This document shows positions 20,530 through 32,616 of a stretch of 64,000 nucleotides of DNA, piece after piece; positions within the stretch are counted from its first letter, which is position 1, and every line of letters begins with the position of its first letter. The notes beneath the pieces are model-generated. The model saw only the letters and a program-made list of their open reading frames with translations, was not told the origin of the DNA and searched no databases. Source of the DNA: Asparagopsis taxiformis. Taxonomy: Eukaryota > Rhodophyta > Florideophyceae > Bonnemaisoniales > Bonnemaisoniaceae. The position numbers and the translations under genes are program-made. The stretch spans positions 34,894 to 98,893 of the forward strand of contig JALQPE010000582.1 of NCBI GenBank assembly GCA_030407315.1. The letters run 5' to 3'.

Positions 20530-23500
20530 ATGGAGAAGAGCACATTGGATTTTTTTGAGGCTGGAAAAGTTACCAGAGAAGAAGAAACGATAGGCTCTGA
20601 GGAAAGCTCGGCCGAGAGCTGTGATGACCACGACGGAGAAGAGGCAGCGGAAGATGACCGCGGACTTGTGGATAAACTGCTGACCTGGCCAATATTCTCT
20701 GCAATAATATTGCTTAGTGGAACGTTACGGATGAAACGCAAGGACTATGAAGGTATGCGTGAGATGTCTAATTTCAAGCGGGACATTTCGGATCAAGCAC
20801 CTAACGACTCGTACATGAGGAAAGTCATTTTACCGTTCATTCTGAAAACATGTTTCCCACAAAGCATGGATACAACGTGTGAAATAGATGTAACAAAAAG
20901 CGGCTCTAGGCTTGGAAAGATGTCTCCAGGACTGTCTAGTAGCCGTAGAGCTCATTGTACTACATCGGTACGAGTCGTGCTACCGAGCACATGGGCGGAA
21001 AGGGATATACAGACCGGACCCATTCTGGACTGCATAAAGTCTACTAAAAGGGATAATAGTGATGAAAGAGAAGATGAAGCATATCAAATTGCTTCAGAAA
21101 GTATTGAAAACTCTTTCATTGTCAAATGCCGTTCAGCTGTTCTGAATGACCCATTCCATCGCATTTCGTCGCATTTCGGTAAGTGCATCAGATCATGACG
21201 GTCACAAGATGCACAGAAAGGTATACGCCCGACATGGAGACGAGTTGAGGATCATATGTATGCCGACGACAAATCAAGAGGCCCTGGTGGCTAACCTGGG
21301 AGGAGCCAGAACGAAACAGGGAAAGAACATCGAAACTGGAAAGAATTCTAGGAGCAGAAGAAGTTTTGCAGCAAGGAGTGACTGGAGAATTGAAGCTATC
21401 ATCATTGCAAGTTATCTTGCAACCGGAGAAGAACAACAAGAATCAAATATGGAAGATGTGATAGGCCCGCAAATCGATGCAATGGAAGAAACTGAGAAAA
21501 GAAATGCGAGGCGTCTCGTCTCCACCACAACGCTCGACGGAGAACATTGCAACAATGATATTCGGGCAGGTGACGCTATCACTCTGTTTCGGCCAAAAGT
21601 AAGTCTGATGGGAGCACATTTGAAGAGTTACTACTCGTGAACAGACATCTGAAAAAGGGACGCTCTGAACATGCGACTTTTCTCATTTGCTCCACAAGGG
21701 GAGCAACTGGGCAGCTACATCGCGAACAAATTCGGGTGAAAGACGTCCAGCTCATAGGAGCTCCAGACAAGAGGTCTAGATGGCACCCCGGCTCTAAACG
21801 TATGGATGCCTGCAGTGAGGGGAATCTTTCAGATGGCAGGAAATATATCGTATACCGATTTCTGCTATATGCTGATGACTTCCAGCCGTTCACAAGCCGG
21901 AAAGGAAGTTTTGGTGGCTGCTATATGCTTCCATTAGGCATACAGCCAAGCAAGAGAGCAAGCTTCCACGCAGTCCGCGTTCTTGGATTCGTTCCCCGGG
22001 AGTTTCAACAAATGTTGTAATTGAGAGAGTTGTACCCGACATTGTGAAGGGAAGTACAGACGGTTTTCCAGCGAAAGATGCAAATGGAGAAGATGTGGTC
22101 ATATTCCTGGATCCTGTTGGATTTATCGGAGATTACCCAGCTGTTTCGCATACTCTGGATGTCCGTGGACACACCAGTAATACACCATGCCATAGCTGCA
22201 TTTTCGAAAAGCAAGATATGAGCAGCAGTGGAGGTTCACGAAATGCATACACAGCATTGCTAAACAGTCAGATGAGTACGCATGCCCGAGGAATGCACCG
22301 AAACAAGCTTGTGAGGGAAGTCGCATCGCGAGATCAGCTCAAAGTTCTTGGACTAAGCCTAGATCCGATTGAGAATAAGGCACTCCATAATTTGAGTGAA
22401 TCCCTTAATCGTGTGCGGAGAGGAGTTCCTACAAACGAAGAAGGAGTTCCAGTTGTTCCTTGTCAATTCGATCCATATCGCTCTGCTGTAGTTGCCCCAG
22501 ACCATCTGCTCTCCGGACTGGCTCAAGATGTGATGAATGCGACAATCACTGCAGCAACACCTGTACTTCGAAATGTTGGGGAAACAGTTCTACTGAATAC
22601 CCTCCGAATGTTCTGTTTGAGTAGTCAGAGTCAGGTATTCGGGCAGAACTACCTATTATCGATGAACATGAGCGATATATTCGCTGTTCTCGTTGTAGCT
22701 CCCCAAGCATTTTATTCGGCATTTCGTATCGTCATCGGGAACTCTTGGGACGGGTATGAAAAACTTGAACGTATTCTTCGTTTGCTGAAAAAGTTTCAAA
22801 TGGTTGTTGCCAGCATTCGATTCATCCCAACATGGTGGATAGATGGACTTGAGTCAACCAGGAGGTTCGAGGCCGAGAATGGCGGACGTCATGACCACAT
22901 TCTAGCTCTTGTTTCAGACTATATGAAAGAACTGCATGAGGTATGCAAGAAGGATCCTATTGCAATGAAACATCTGGACAAACCGAACTTGCATCGGTTG
23001 ATAGAATTTTGCGTACATACATTACCAGCTTTTGGAGCTGCGAAACATGTGGAAGAGCTTTTATTCGAGAGAATGCACCAGCCTGTTAAAAGAGGGGTTC
23101 GAAACTCGAACCATAAGAATGAACATCTGTCATCAATGGAGCTCATCATGGCCGATGACAGGCTCGCACGAATAGCCATCACGCTGGGTGCGGTAGGTCA
23201 CAATACAAAACAATGGACGTCGGATGATTGCAGACGCGTGTATTTTGCACTAGGAAAAGGAATTTCGGAGAGTCCACATGCGACAGAAGAGGCAGCAAAA
23301 AGATGCTTCTTAAGTCCTGTATTCCGTCTCATATCAGAGAGGAGCAGTACTATGGTGAGCACCCACTGTCCAATCACGCGGTGGCGAGGGGAATCTGTTG
23401 AAGACGCGAAAAATGTTCCGGCAGAAGAAACCGTCATGATGGCAAGGATACGTAAAGCTTCTGAAACTTTTCTCAGAACCAGACAGGTAAACGGGTCTCA

Positions 23501-24032
23501 ACATGGTGAACGACTATGGTGGCTCACTGCTGCACAAAGAGTGCGCACTAGTCATGAGGGATCTGAGAGCGAATCGAGGTTAGGGCGTGCTGAACCTGGA
23601 AGCATCATTCAAGCAGTGTGCACAGATGGATGGTATGATGCTGGTATAGTAGTACCCGCCCATAGCAGGACGAGCATGGAGGAATTCACATGTTCCAGAC
23701 GTGTCCTTTTCGTCACATTGTCCTTTTTTATTGTGGTAGGGCAAGGAGAGGAGAAGAAGGCAAAGAAATGGAAGCAGAAAACTCCATATGCTGTCTGCAT
23801 TCCCTTGACATGCACTGGAGACGGTATGTACCGGAAAGGTGGGAATGATACTATAGTTCACGTTGAAATGAACGACGGGGTCCGAGAAGTTTTGCACGTA
23901 CATAACTGCGAGTCAGGAGTTTGTTCATACGATAGACAAAGTGGCATTGTAGAGCACAATAGTGATATTCTTTCTGGTGGTGAAGTGAGCGTCTTAACTA
24001 GAGAAGATGGATACCCACCACGTTCAGCATAG
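20530..24032 (+). pseudogene. DDE transposase of the KDZ/Plavaka/Tnp2 supergroup, frameshifted
   Basis: Coding sequence in at least four frame segments: 20530-21198, about 21200-21600, about 21640-22000, and 22044-24032. The N-terminus is acidic. The core shows LYADDFQPF (first Asp, about 21870) with GSFGGCYMLP, then FLDPVGFIGDYPAVSH (second Asp, about 22130) followed by RGHTSNTPCHSC. Farther on, PDHLLSGLAQDVM and a putative catalytic Glu in ELLFERMHQPVKRGVR (about 23060) complete a DDE-type pattern. The 662-aa last ORF is intact. It differs from the transposase at 1-1768, so two families are present. Joins need single-base changes; GTAAGT words at about 21179 and 21599 suggest mini-introns, but no acceptor restored the frame cleanly. 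It is followed by the ParB-oxygenase gene on the same strand. Confidence 0.65.
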
Positions 24033-24289
24033 AGTGTTCCAGCACAGTGTTTAATACATCAGTAAACTTTCGTAATTCATTTAGCAGCAGTCCTGATCAA
24101 GTCTTCCAACAAATGCTATACAAAATTTGTACATGTCGTTTGAAGAATAGAGTGGGATTTTGTTCCATGCGCACAAATAAAGTGTGTTTTGCGAAGAGCG
24201 TCCGCACTTACGTACGTATGACGCCATTGGTACTAGAGATGGAGCCGCGAGTTGCAGGACTCCTAGTTCCACAAAGTTGAGTTCGCATA

Positions 24290-24360
24290 ATCCAATGGAG
24301 AGCCGGCACCTGGCCAATGAAGTAGAAAATAATACCCGGTATAGTTTTCTGGCTCCAGTG
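24290..24360. repeat. degenerate copy of the AATAATACC palindrome repeat
   Basis: Contains AAAATAATACCCGGTATAG with arms resembling the other copies (CCAATGG, GCACCTGGCC). It sits between the transposase stop and the next gene's start. Confidence 0.55.
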
Positions 24361-24634
24361 ACAAGTGGAGTACTATGATTCACGGCAATGGGATGGTTTT
24401 GGGAACGAAGGAATTGTGTGTGGGAAGTCCTTCGTCGAGGAATGACAGATGGCCGAATACAATTGGAGCGCGTGGAAGGTGCATCAATAACTGATATTTC
24501 ACGTTTAGACGTGTAGGGAGATCGTTTCCCGCTAAATACCACCTTGAAAGAGGAATATCTCTTGATCGTGTAGTCGGAGAGAAAAGGTGTCTTTGTCATC
24601 CTGAACGGCTTCTCTACGCATCCAAATCTTTGCA

Positions 24635-27600
24635 ATGGCCGGAAGCGACACTGAACGCGCTGCGGAACCAAAGGATACCGTCGAAAGCGTTGCAGAGAGA
24701 CTTGCAACGACGGTAGGCGGTGATAAAACACCCTCCGGAGGTTCTGCTGATGGAGGGGCTCCGTCTGCAGCGGGAAAAGAGACGGCAGATAGCCAGACAC
24801 CCATTCAGGGAGCAGACGCTGCCATGATAGAGGCAGCAAAAACCCTTGGTGATATATCACCATCTGGGAAAAACACTCTACGCTTTCCATCTACTCCTGG
24901 GACGGTGAAATCGAAAAAACAGGGAGAGGTCTAACGTCCGTGAAGGCGAGGGGAGTCCTTCTGGCATGGAAGCATCAGAAGAGTCTGTTATGGGGATTGA
25001 CATCAACATTGTCGAATGCAGGACTGAACCTAAAATGATCAATCCGCTAGATGTTGCCAAACCGGAATCAACTTCTCGTCTTGTGCAGGAGGCCAGAGTG
25101 CGCGATCTGGTCAGCAAAATATCTACCGAGGGGTTTCTGGAAACTGGCACCCGAATGACCATCTGTGAAACAATGGGGTCAGACGGACGGAATAAACTGC
25201 AGTGCATTGATGGAGGTCATCGTATCAGCGCTTTGCAGTCGATTGTGGAAAACAAACCGACAGTTGCTGATCGATGGAGACTGAGGAGCATTAGCGTTGA
25301 CTTCATCCGACCACCTGGAACCCGTGAAATCTTTCATCCTCTTGAAGTTATGCGAATATCGCAGAAGCTGAACGAAAAGACTCATGACGTTATAGAAGTT
25401 TCTATTGCTGACCACGTCTGTACGGTCATGAAGTTCATGATGATGAAGGGCTTGATGAAGGCGAAGGTAAATGTGTGCACAAAAGTTGTAGTCGAGAACA
25501 AGGTCATTCCAGGTTGTCAGGAAGGAATTATGATGAAGTACGTTTCGATTGCGCAGGGCTTCGGAGACGTAAATAACCCGGCGTTCGAACATTGGTCAGC
25601 TATCCCAAGTCGATTTGCAACTGAAACTAGTCCGCCAGACTCGAAGAATATGCAGGGATGCACTGTGGACGTCCTATTCGCTTCTGCGTTTCGAAAAGCT
25701 TCGGTGGACACCAAACTTGTCATTCTAGAGCTCACTGCAATGTGGACGATGTGGAAACGTAGGAAAGGAGATGGTGGTATAAGTCTAAAGACATGCGCGC
25801 AAAAGTGGTGCTACAGCATGTGTGAAATTTATGACATACTTGAGAAAGCTGTACGGAAAGAAAACTCCTGGCATTCCTCACCTCATCCATGTTTCAGGAA
25901 GTTACATGAAGTACCGGAGCCAGGTGGACGAACACGAAAAACCATACGATATCGCATTTTGACTGTCCTCAAAGATTTCTATCCTTCGACGCACCAACTG
26001 GGAGAGGTATACGTGCAGCATTGACGCGGTCTATGATGAAAGAAATCCGTTATGTGGTTTTCAACGGCTCAATTCTATCGGATGACTCTCTCGACCATTC
26101 CGTCGCGCCTGAAATAGGTGTGCAGGAAAGGCGGACTAGGCGAAAATCCTTGGAAGGGAATACTGCACCTCAACCACGACAACAATCCGCATCGTATGGT
26201 GATACTTCAAATGCTGCCATTGATCGCTCGGACGTGGTACAGAGTCCAAATGTACTTACCCAACAGCAGACACAGGGCAGTCTGGAAATATCGGATCGTG
26301 TTAACGCTGAGGTCGGTGCTGCAACACAGGTTGGTGAAGAGGCGACAGGGAAAGCGGCAGATTCCGAAAGCGCAAAGCAGGTTACAACGGACCGCGCAGT
26401 GACTACTGCGCCTACCGAGAACAATTCTTCGAAACCTGGAGATTGTGAAGTTGGGGATGTGTTGCAGAAGAACGTAGGAACTCAAGAGCTTGAACCAACT
26501 GGTGCAAATCGAGGAAGAAATGACCACGGTGATGAAAATGACCTGCAACAATCACCTAGCCCAGTGGCAGCCGGAAGTGCCACGCTCAGACCAGAGCAGG
26601 GTGGAAAGTCGCCGGCGAATATGTCAGTTGGTCATCCAAGAACTGGTCGAGATGGTGAAGGAGGTCCTGAATCTAGGAAGAGCGATGGGTCTGGAACGAA
26701 AGATGTCCGCGAAGAAAAATGTCCCGAACATTCTTCTGGAAGGACAACGGAGGACCAGATGAAAGGTGTACGAAATCAGGGTGATGGCACTGGAGACGCT
26801 ATGTTATCTACAGCGGATGTCGGCCTACCTGTTTTACCTGAGCTGGAGGACACGGAAACACATGTTACCAGTTCTACGCCTAGGAAGTTGATGAAAGCCA
26901 AGCACAGCAGTGGTTTCGTGCCCTTAAAGGCAAAGCCGAGGAATACGGAGACGCCGCCAATGATTCTACGATCCAAACGGAAATTGGTGTATGTCACCCC
27001 TCAAGAGGTTATTGACCTGGTGGGAGAGGATACCAGCAGGCCGCGGCAGAAGAAGAAGCAAAAGATGCGTGAAGACGCAAATTTGCAATCCGGCAAAGAC
27101 GCTGCAGTCCACGCGGTTCAAGGAGGTCAGTATTCGGACAGGCAACAAAATGATGTCCCTGACAAAGATGTGGAGGAAGGTATAGAAGCGAAACTGCCTG
27201 TTATCATTCATCCCGACAGTCGAATGAAATACTATGTGAATGGGAAACTGGTCGATACGCTTCGAGCCGAGGTCGCTGAAGCAGCAGCGAGTGCCTATTC
27301 GGCACAAAATGTTTCCGCTGAGTTTCTCTCGAGGGCTTATTTCCGAGAGAAACGAAATGAAATAGACTTGGTTGGGTTTACAATTCTGGACGGAATATTC
27401 AAGTCTTCTACTACTGCAGATGCGATCCACGAACTGCTCCTTCATTTTTCTGCGTTGTTTGAGGAACGTCTCGAGGATGCCAAGAAGAACTCTGAATCCG
27501 GTGACACCCGCAGAGATCCGGACTGGACACCGTGGTGCATGGCTATGATGGATGGGAAAAACTCTGATGAAGAAGGTGAGAAGGGCAGAGGAATCTTTAT

Positions 27601-28155
27601 AACAAAGCGGAAGAGCTTATGTGATGACCTCGAGGATAACAATAATAATCTCTATCGGAAGAAGATGATTGTTGAGCTCGGTCTAGGTATTTGTGCGGAA
27701 GGTTTGGAATTGAGGACTAGTGGGAAGGACCCGATGGCCTTCCCCAGCACTGGAACTACTTTAGTGCTGACTGGAGAGCGGACTAAACCTCGTGCTGGAC
27801 ATACAGACTATGAAGTGGGAATCGATGAAGTTAACAGTCCCCCTTCTCCGCCATCCTACTTCATGATGTCAAGCGGCGCAGATGGATTCGGCCTCGTGCT
27901 TGCACCCTACAGTCATGTCTGTTTATCCCATCCCAACAGAGAGTTTACAGAGTTCCAATGAAGAGGTGTGAAGTACCACCATATTCTGTTCTTGTCTGCC
28001 GAGGGGATGTTTATCACCACGAGGAAGGATTTGAGAGCATAAGGGTCTTCAATACAAGTTCCCGATCCGATCTCACATATTCCTCAAAACTGAGCAGCAT
28101 CAAAGTGAAGAAGGAGAATATGTCGTTGGACATTGGGAGGGCAATTCGAAATTGA
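24635..28155 (+). pseudogene. ParB/sulfiredoxin-like plus 2OG-Fe(II) oxygenase-like gene, second copy, frameshifted
   Basis: ATG at 24635 opens a 100-codon acidic Ala/Gly/Ser-rich head that shifts frame near 24930. The frame open at 24966 holds the ParB-like core, with RVRDLVSKISTEGF and CIDGGHRISALQS (about 25203), then a helical region to 26024. The frame from 26021 begins with about 320 residues of polar, disordered sequence and a basic patch (RPRQKKKQK). The oxygenase-like domain follows with H-T-D at 27800-27808 and SGADGFGLVLAPYSHVCL. At 27958-27961 the frame changes again (ATGA overlap) before PPYSVLVCRGDVYHHEEGF, which holds the distal His (about 28014). Three one-base breaks make a working protein unlikely unless frames are bridged. 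The domain order equals the intact copy at 11.5 kb. Confidence 0.65.
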
Positions 28156-28489
28156 AGTGATGAAGGGCATCTGTCCAGCCGTGTTGAAGCCTTAGTTGGG
28201 TATGAATCCGTAGAGTAATAAACACAATTCCAATAGAACATGATAAAAGAGATACTGCATGGATTCTTTATATAGTCAGATCAACTTCACAAATGTAACA
28301 AACACCACATGCAGAAAGCTATTCTCCACAGAAAGCTCTACCTACAGGAGCTGCAAATTCTAAACCTCTTCAGTAGATGCAAGAAACGATAGCAGATAGT
28401 AAAACCTGGTATTATATTACATCGTTCACTATCCCCGGTAAAATTTTCAGTTCCTGAGAACAGGAGTCTGGCCGGGTATAAAGTTGGGT

Positions 28490-28850
28490 GGGTGTAGACC
28501 AAGTGCACCAACCCCATTGCCTGGGGGTACTCCGGATAACCTCAGCCAATGGCGTTGGTGCACCTGGCTTTTGGGAGGCCAAAATAATACCGGGTATTAT
28601 TTTGGTCGGTATAGACCAAGTGCACAACCCCATTGGCCGAGGTTGTCCAAACTACCAACCGGCCAATGGCGTTGGTGCACCTGGCTTTGGGAGGCCAAAA
28701 TAATACCGGGTATTATTTTGGGGTCGTATAACCAAGTGCACCAACCCATTGGCCGAGGTGGTCCAAACTACCACCGGCCATGGCGTTGGTGCACCTGGCT
28801 TTTGGGAGGCCAAAATAATACCGGGTATTATTCCTAGTGCTCAAGAGTGC
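28490..28850. repeat. 116-bp tandem repeat carrying the AATAATACC palindrome, three units
   Basis: Three units spaced 116 bp apart, with palindromes at 28579-28605, 28695-28721 and 28811-28832. Each unit has ACCAAGTGCACCAACCC, then a CCGGCCAATGGCGTTGGTGCACCTGGC segment, then GGAGGCCAAAATAATACC and the reverse half. A weak copy may lie at 28405-28445. The rest of 28160-29280 shows no gene. Confidence 0.8.
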
Positions 28851-29287
28851 AGTGCACTCATTGGCCGAAGCCCCACTTATTCGTGGTTCATGTTGTACAG
28901 ACGCATTTGGTATGTACGCTCAGCTCCACGAGTTGGTGCAAATGCTGGAAGTATGTGACTTCAGCATTATGTAGTTATTACTTGAGTGGTTTTGGGTAAT
29001 CACCATGACCAACTCGTACCTGTTTAGCCACTTTGAGTATGAACTCGTCGTATAGCGATTGTATTTGGCCGCAGAAATTACTGAATTTCGAGTATTACTC
29101 TTGATCTGAGTCAAGTGGTCTAGAAATAAACAAAAATTGAAATCAGAGTTGAAACGGATTGTTCACGTTGATCCTTTATCAGACTGCAGTAGCGAAATAA
29201 ATCTATCTTAATCGTCTCTGTATCGTCGTTATCGGGGTCGTACACTCAATCAAGCTTCTCTCCATTCCTGCTTTCCCTCATCCTTCA

Positions 29288-32019
29288 ATGGCTCCTCGCA
29301 CTCGCTCCAAACCCTCTGCCCCGCCCCTGCTCGCGCTTCGACTCGCGGTCGGGCCCTCCGCGCGCTCTCTCGCCCCTTCTCGCAGCCCTGGTCACGATAA
29401 CTCTGTCACCGCCGAGGTTCAGTTGTCAGACTGTCCCAAAGCTGACCACAGGCTGTCTCCCTTGGATTTGCACAGACCCCCCCTATTCTCTCGTCATATT
29501 AGGGAAGGGAGAGTGCTTGAGCTGAAGGAGAAGTTCTTGAGGGAAGGATTCACCTCCTCAATCTCCCGAATCCTTGCCTGCAAAATGCTCCTTCCTAGTG
29601 AAGGCAGCACAACCCCCACCCTTCAAACGTTTTACATCGATGGTGGCCATCGCGTTGCGGCTCTCCAGAAGTGCATTCGTGAAGACCCGGAAGGGCAACA
29701 TCCGTATGCTGCTTCATTCAGGAACATCGATGTGGCTTTGATCAGGCGCCCAGGGACAGAAAGAAGTTTCCGATGAGTACTTCACACCTTTTGAAGTACT
29801 CGGGCTGTCCATTCAAGCAAACACACTCACACATGATGTTTGCCCTTGTTTCTTTGGCAGACCGAGTGTGTTCTGTGGTCCAACTGCTCACGACCAAGGA
29901 CATGCTGGGTGAACCGAATCGGAAGTGCATTCAGGTCATCATGGACAGCCAGTTGTCGATATCGAAACTGGGCTACCAAGCCATCAACAAGCACGTGACT
30001 GCTGCGAAAGGCTTCCGGACTGTGAACAACAAAGCGCTTGAGTTCTGGAGTTCCGTACCGAGCATGTTCACCAAGGAAATTCTCGCTGCGGAACAGGAAA
30101 GGGCCGTTAAAGAAGGCCGTGACATCAACGACGATGTCTTCAAGCAGTCCGTAGACATGTATGGCTGCAACATGGATCTCGTTTTCATGGCAGACTTCCG
30201 TCGCGGCTCGGAGTATCAGCAAAGGTTCATCTTGCTCATAACAGCTCTCTGGACACGCATGCGAGATCTGCGTCAGTTGAGTAGGACGACAAGAGGATTT
30301 GGTAATCCTTTCGTTCGTGTTTTGATTGAAGTGTTCAAGATGTCCGAGCCGGTTGCTGCTCACAAAATGATGGAGCCTCCGCTCGAGCATTTCTACTCCG
30401 AGCTCAAGAACACTGGGTCAGGAAAGGAGACTGTTATTGCGAACAGTATCGCTGAGACCCTCCTGCACTTCAATACCGACGAAAACAGCGGTACGAAGCA
30501 TGCTCCTCGTCTCCGACGAAATGTAATGAGCAGCTTCGCTTTTTCCCACGGGCGTTGTGGACATGGAGAAGACCAAAGGGTCATTGTTCACAATGAACAG
30601 CCATCTGAAGATGCGCCGAAGCCATCTACGCCCCAATCAGAGAGCCTTCTACCCCTTCTACCCGTTTTGGTCCTACTCCTCCTGCCCCTTCTACCCCTCC
30701 TGCTCCTTCTACCCCTCCTCCTCCTGCCACTTCCGTTCCTGCAGTTGAGCAGGCTCAAGGAACCCCTGATGCCACTGTGGCAGGTTCTGAGAAGCAATTG
30801 GGATCTGTTCTCCTCCGTCTCCCTCTCAATGCACCACCGCTTGCGGTGAATGAGCCAGTCGAGACACTTCGCAGTCGAAACGGCAGAGAACGGAGAGTTC
30901 ACGGGGTTGGCGACAATGAGGCAGAGTCGGAGGAAGAAGAGGAGAGCCCCTTCCGAAAGCGCAGAAGACTGGAAGCTAACCGTACGGTGAACGTTCAACC
31001 GAGGAGATTCCATTGTTCAGCGATGAGCAGGAAAATCCCCTCCCGACAGGGTAGTCGATGAACGGATTATGGATATTCTCCCGAACACCATACCGTCAGA
31101 CTCTAGGGTCAAGTACTATATCGACAGCAAGCTGTACGAAACAATCCGACAGGAGATTTTGAGTGCAGCTGCTGCCGATATGAATTGTATAGCGTGCAGT
31201 GGTCCAGCTTGCTGTGCAGAGAAGTTCTTTGCAACAGCTAGGTCAACTCTCAATCTCTTGGGTGCCCATGTACTCAGTGGTATCTTCCGTTCTTCGACTG
31301 TGGGCAACGCAGCACATGAACTGTTCACGTTCTACGCCCAGAAGTTCAAACCTGTTCATTCTTTTGCTGAAGACAGTTCCAATGATCCCTGGCATCAGAT
31401 TCGAAACAAGGGTGAGGTAACAGCAGAGCAACAGGCCTCTCGTTTGGGAAGGTTCTCTATCTCAAGGAAGAAGATTTGCGACGATCTCGAGCAGATGGAT
31501 GAACATCAATTCAAGAACAAGATGATTCTCGAGGTCGGCAAAGCAATCTGTGCCGAGCTAATGTACTTGGGCCTAGGACTCCATGAGCCTGTGGCCTTTC
31601 CTAAAACCGGTTTACGTCTTTTGCTGACCTCTGATGGTGCTCCAGATCAAGACTTGCACACAGACCTACCGGTGGTCATCAATGATTCCGATTTCCCACC
31701 TGGAAGATCGTACTTTCTGATGGCAAGCGCGGCTGATGGGTTCTGGCTTCGTGGAGCGTATTTCAGCCACGTCTGTTTGACGCGTGCAGACGCTGAGAAG
31801 TACAAGACGCCTGTTATGGACATCTACGTCCCACCGTATTCTCTCTTCATCGGTCGTGGTGACTTCTACCATGGAGGCAAAGGATTCAGTAGTTCACCGG
31901 AAAATCGCCTAACATATGGTCTTCCGGTTCGTTCTCATCTCTACCTTTTAAGTGACGAAGAAGAATTGGCGGATGCTATCGAAACAGTCAACTACTGGGA
32001 TGCACCTAGTGCGCGATAA
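29288..32019 (+). pseudogene. ParB/sulfiredoxin-like plus 2OG-Fe(II) oxygenase-like gene, third copy, frameshifted
   Basis: ATG 29288 gives an Arg/Pro/Ala-rich head and a ParB-like core with YIDGGHRVAALQKC (about 29634), ending at a TGA at 29774-29776. Family sequence continues in another frame (DEYFTPFEV, about 29769) and then in a third (SLADRVCSVVQLL, about 29850) up to about 30600. A Pro/Thr-rich linker changes frame again, giving the acidic and basic stretch 30777-31061. The oxygenase-like domain is one clean ORF, 31069-32019, with LHTDLP (H at 31657), SAADGFWLRGAYFSHVCL, and IGRGDFYHGGKGF (distal His at about 31870), then NRLTYGLPVRSHL. Base composition and similarity show it is closer to copy two than to copy one. 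Probably dead. Confidence 0.65.
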
Positions 32020-32339
32020 TCTGCAAGAATACTGCTTTGCCTCTCCCTCTACAGGCAGTATCTGCCAATCCTAAGCTAGCTTCGGTAGTATACTTCCTTT
32101 ACCACAACTAAATCTACTCCTATTCATGACTTTGAAAATATTAGCACGGTCAGTCTACTGCACTATTACAGTTCCTCTACCTCTCACCCCGCATAGCTTC
32201 TACACCCTACATCGTACAGACTGATCTCTTTCCTTTCCTACATGCATGGCACAGTTTTGCAAGACTGCCACAATTCCACATCACTCGAGTAACCAAGGTC
32301 TTGAATTGTTCTTCTTAGTATACTAACTATAGTTGAGAT

Positions 32340-32500
32340 GCAAACCTGGCAGCAATTCCATTGGCTGCCGCTGCGTTCATGACAGCCAATGGCAGAGCTG
32401 CACTTGGGCTGGCCACACCCAAAATAATACCGGTATTATTTTGGCATGGCAAAGCCCAGGTGCAGCACTATCATTGGGCGTGGGCTGACTGGCACCGCTC
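32340..32500. repeat. AATAATACC palindrome repeat with long inverted arms
   Basis: The centre, 32419-32444, is a perfect 26-bp palindrome (CCAAAATAATACC and its complement). Outside it, GCTGCACTTGGGCT on the left answers AGCCCAGGTGCAGC on the right, so the whole unit is a hairpin-forming element. It lies between two genes that converge. The rest of 32020-32616 shows no gene. Confidence 0.8.
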
Positions 32501-32616
32501 AGCAAATGAAAGTCTGTTATTATCGCTCAGGTAGATTGTAGTACTACAACGTTGTACGAGTTCAGATGCAAGACTTTTTATTGCTGATGGTACTCTTGAT
32601 ATCTGTAATTGGACGC

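Noticed and set aside
21179..21660. Mini-introns starting GTAAGT at 21179 and 21599
   Set aside because: No acceptor within 60 bases gave a clean frame for the first, and only a purine-rich, weak one for the second.
24081..24890. 269-aa minus ORF
   Set aside because: Shadow of the promoter region and the plus-strand ParB-oxygenase start; no domain, and the plus frame reads as protein.
28490..28850. CRISPR-like array
   Set aside because: Units are 116 bp and nearly identical throughout; no unique spacers, and the DNA is eukaryotic.
31069..32019. TET/JBP dioxygenase
   Set aside because: HxD and distal His are present, but the surrounding motifs do not match TET/JBP closely enough by eye; only the broad 2OG-Fe(II) fold is claimed.
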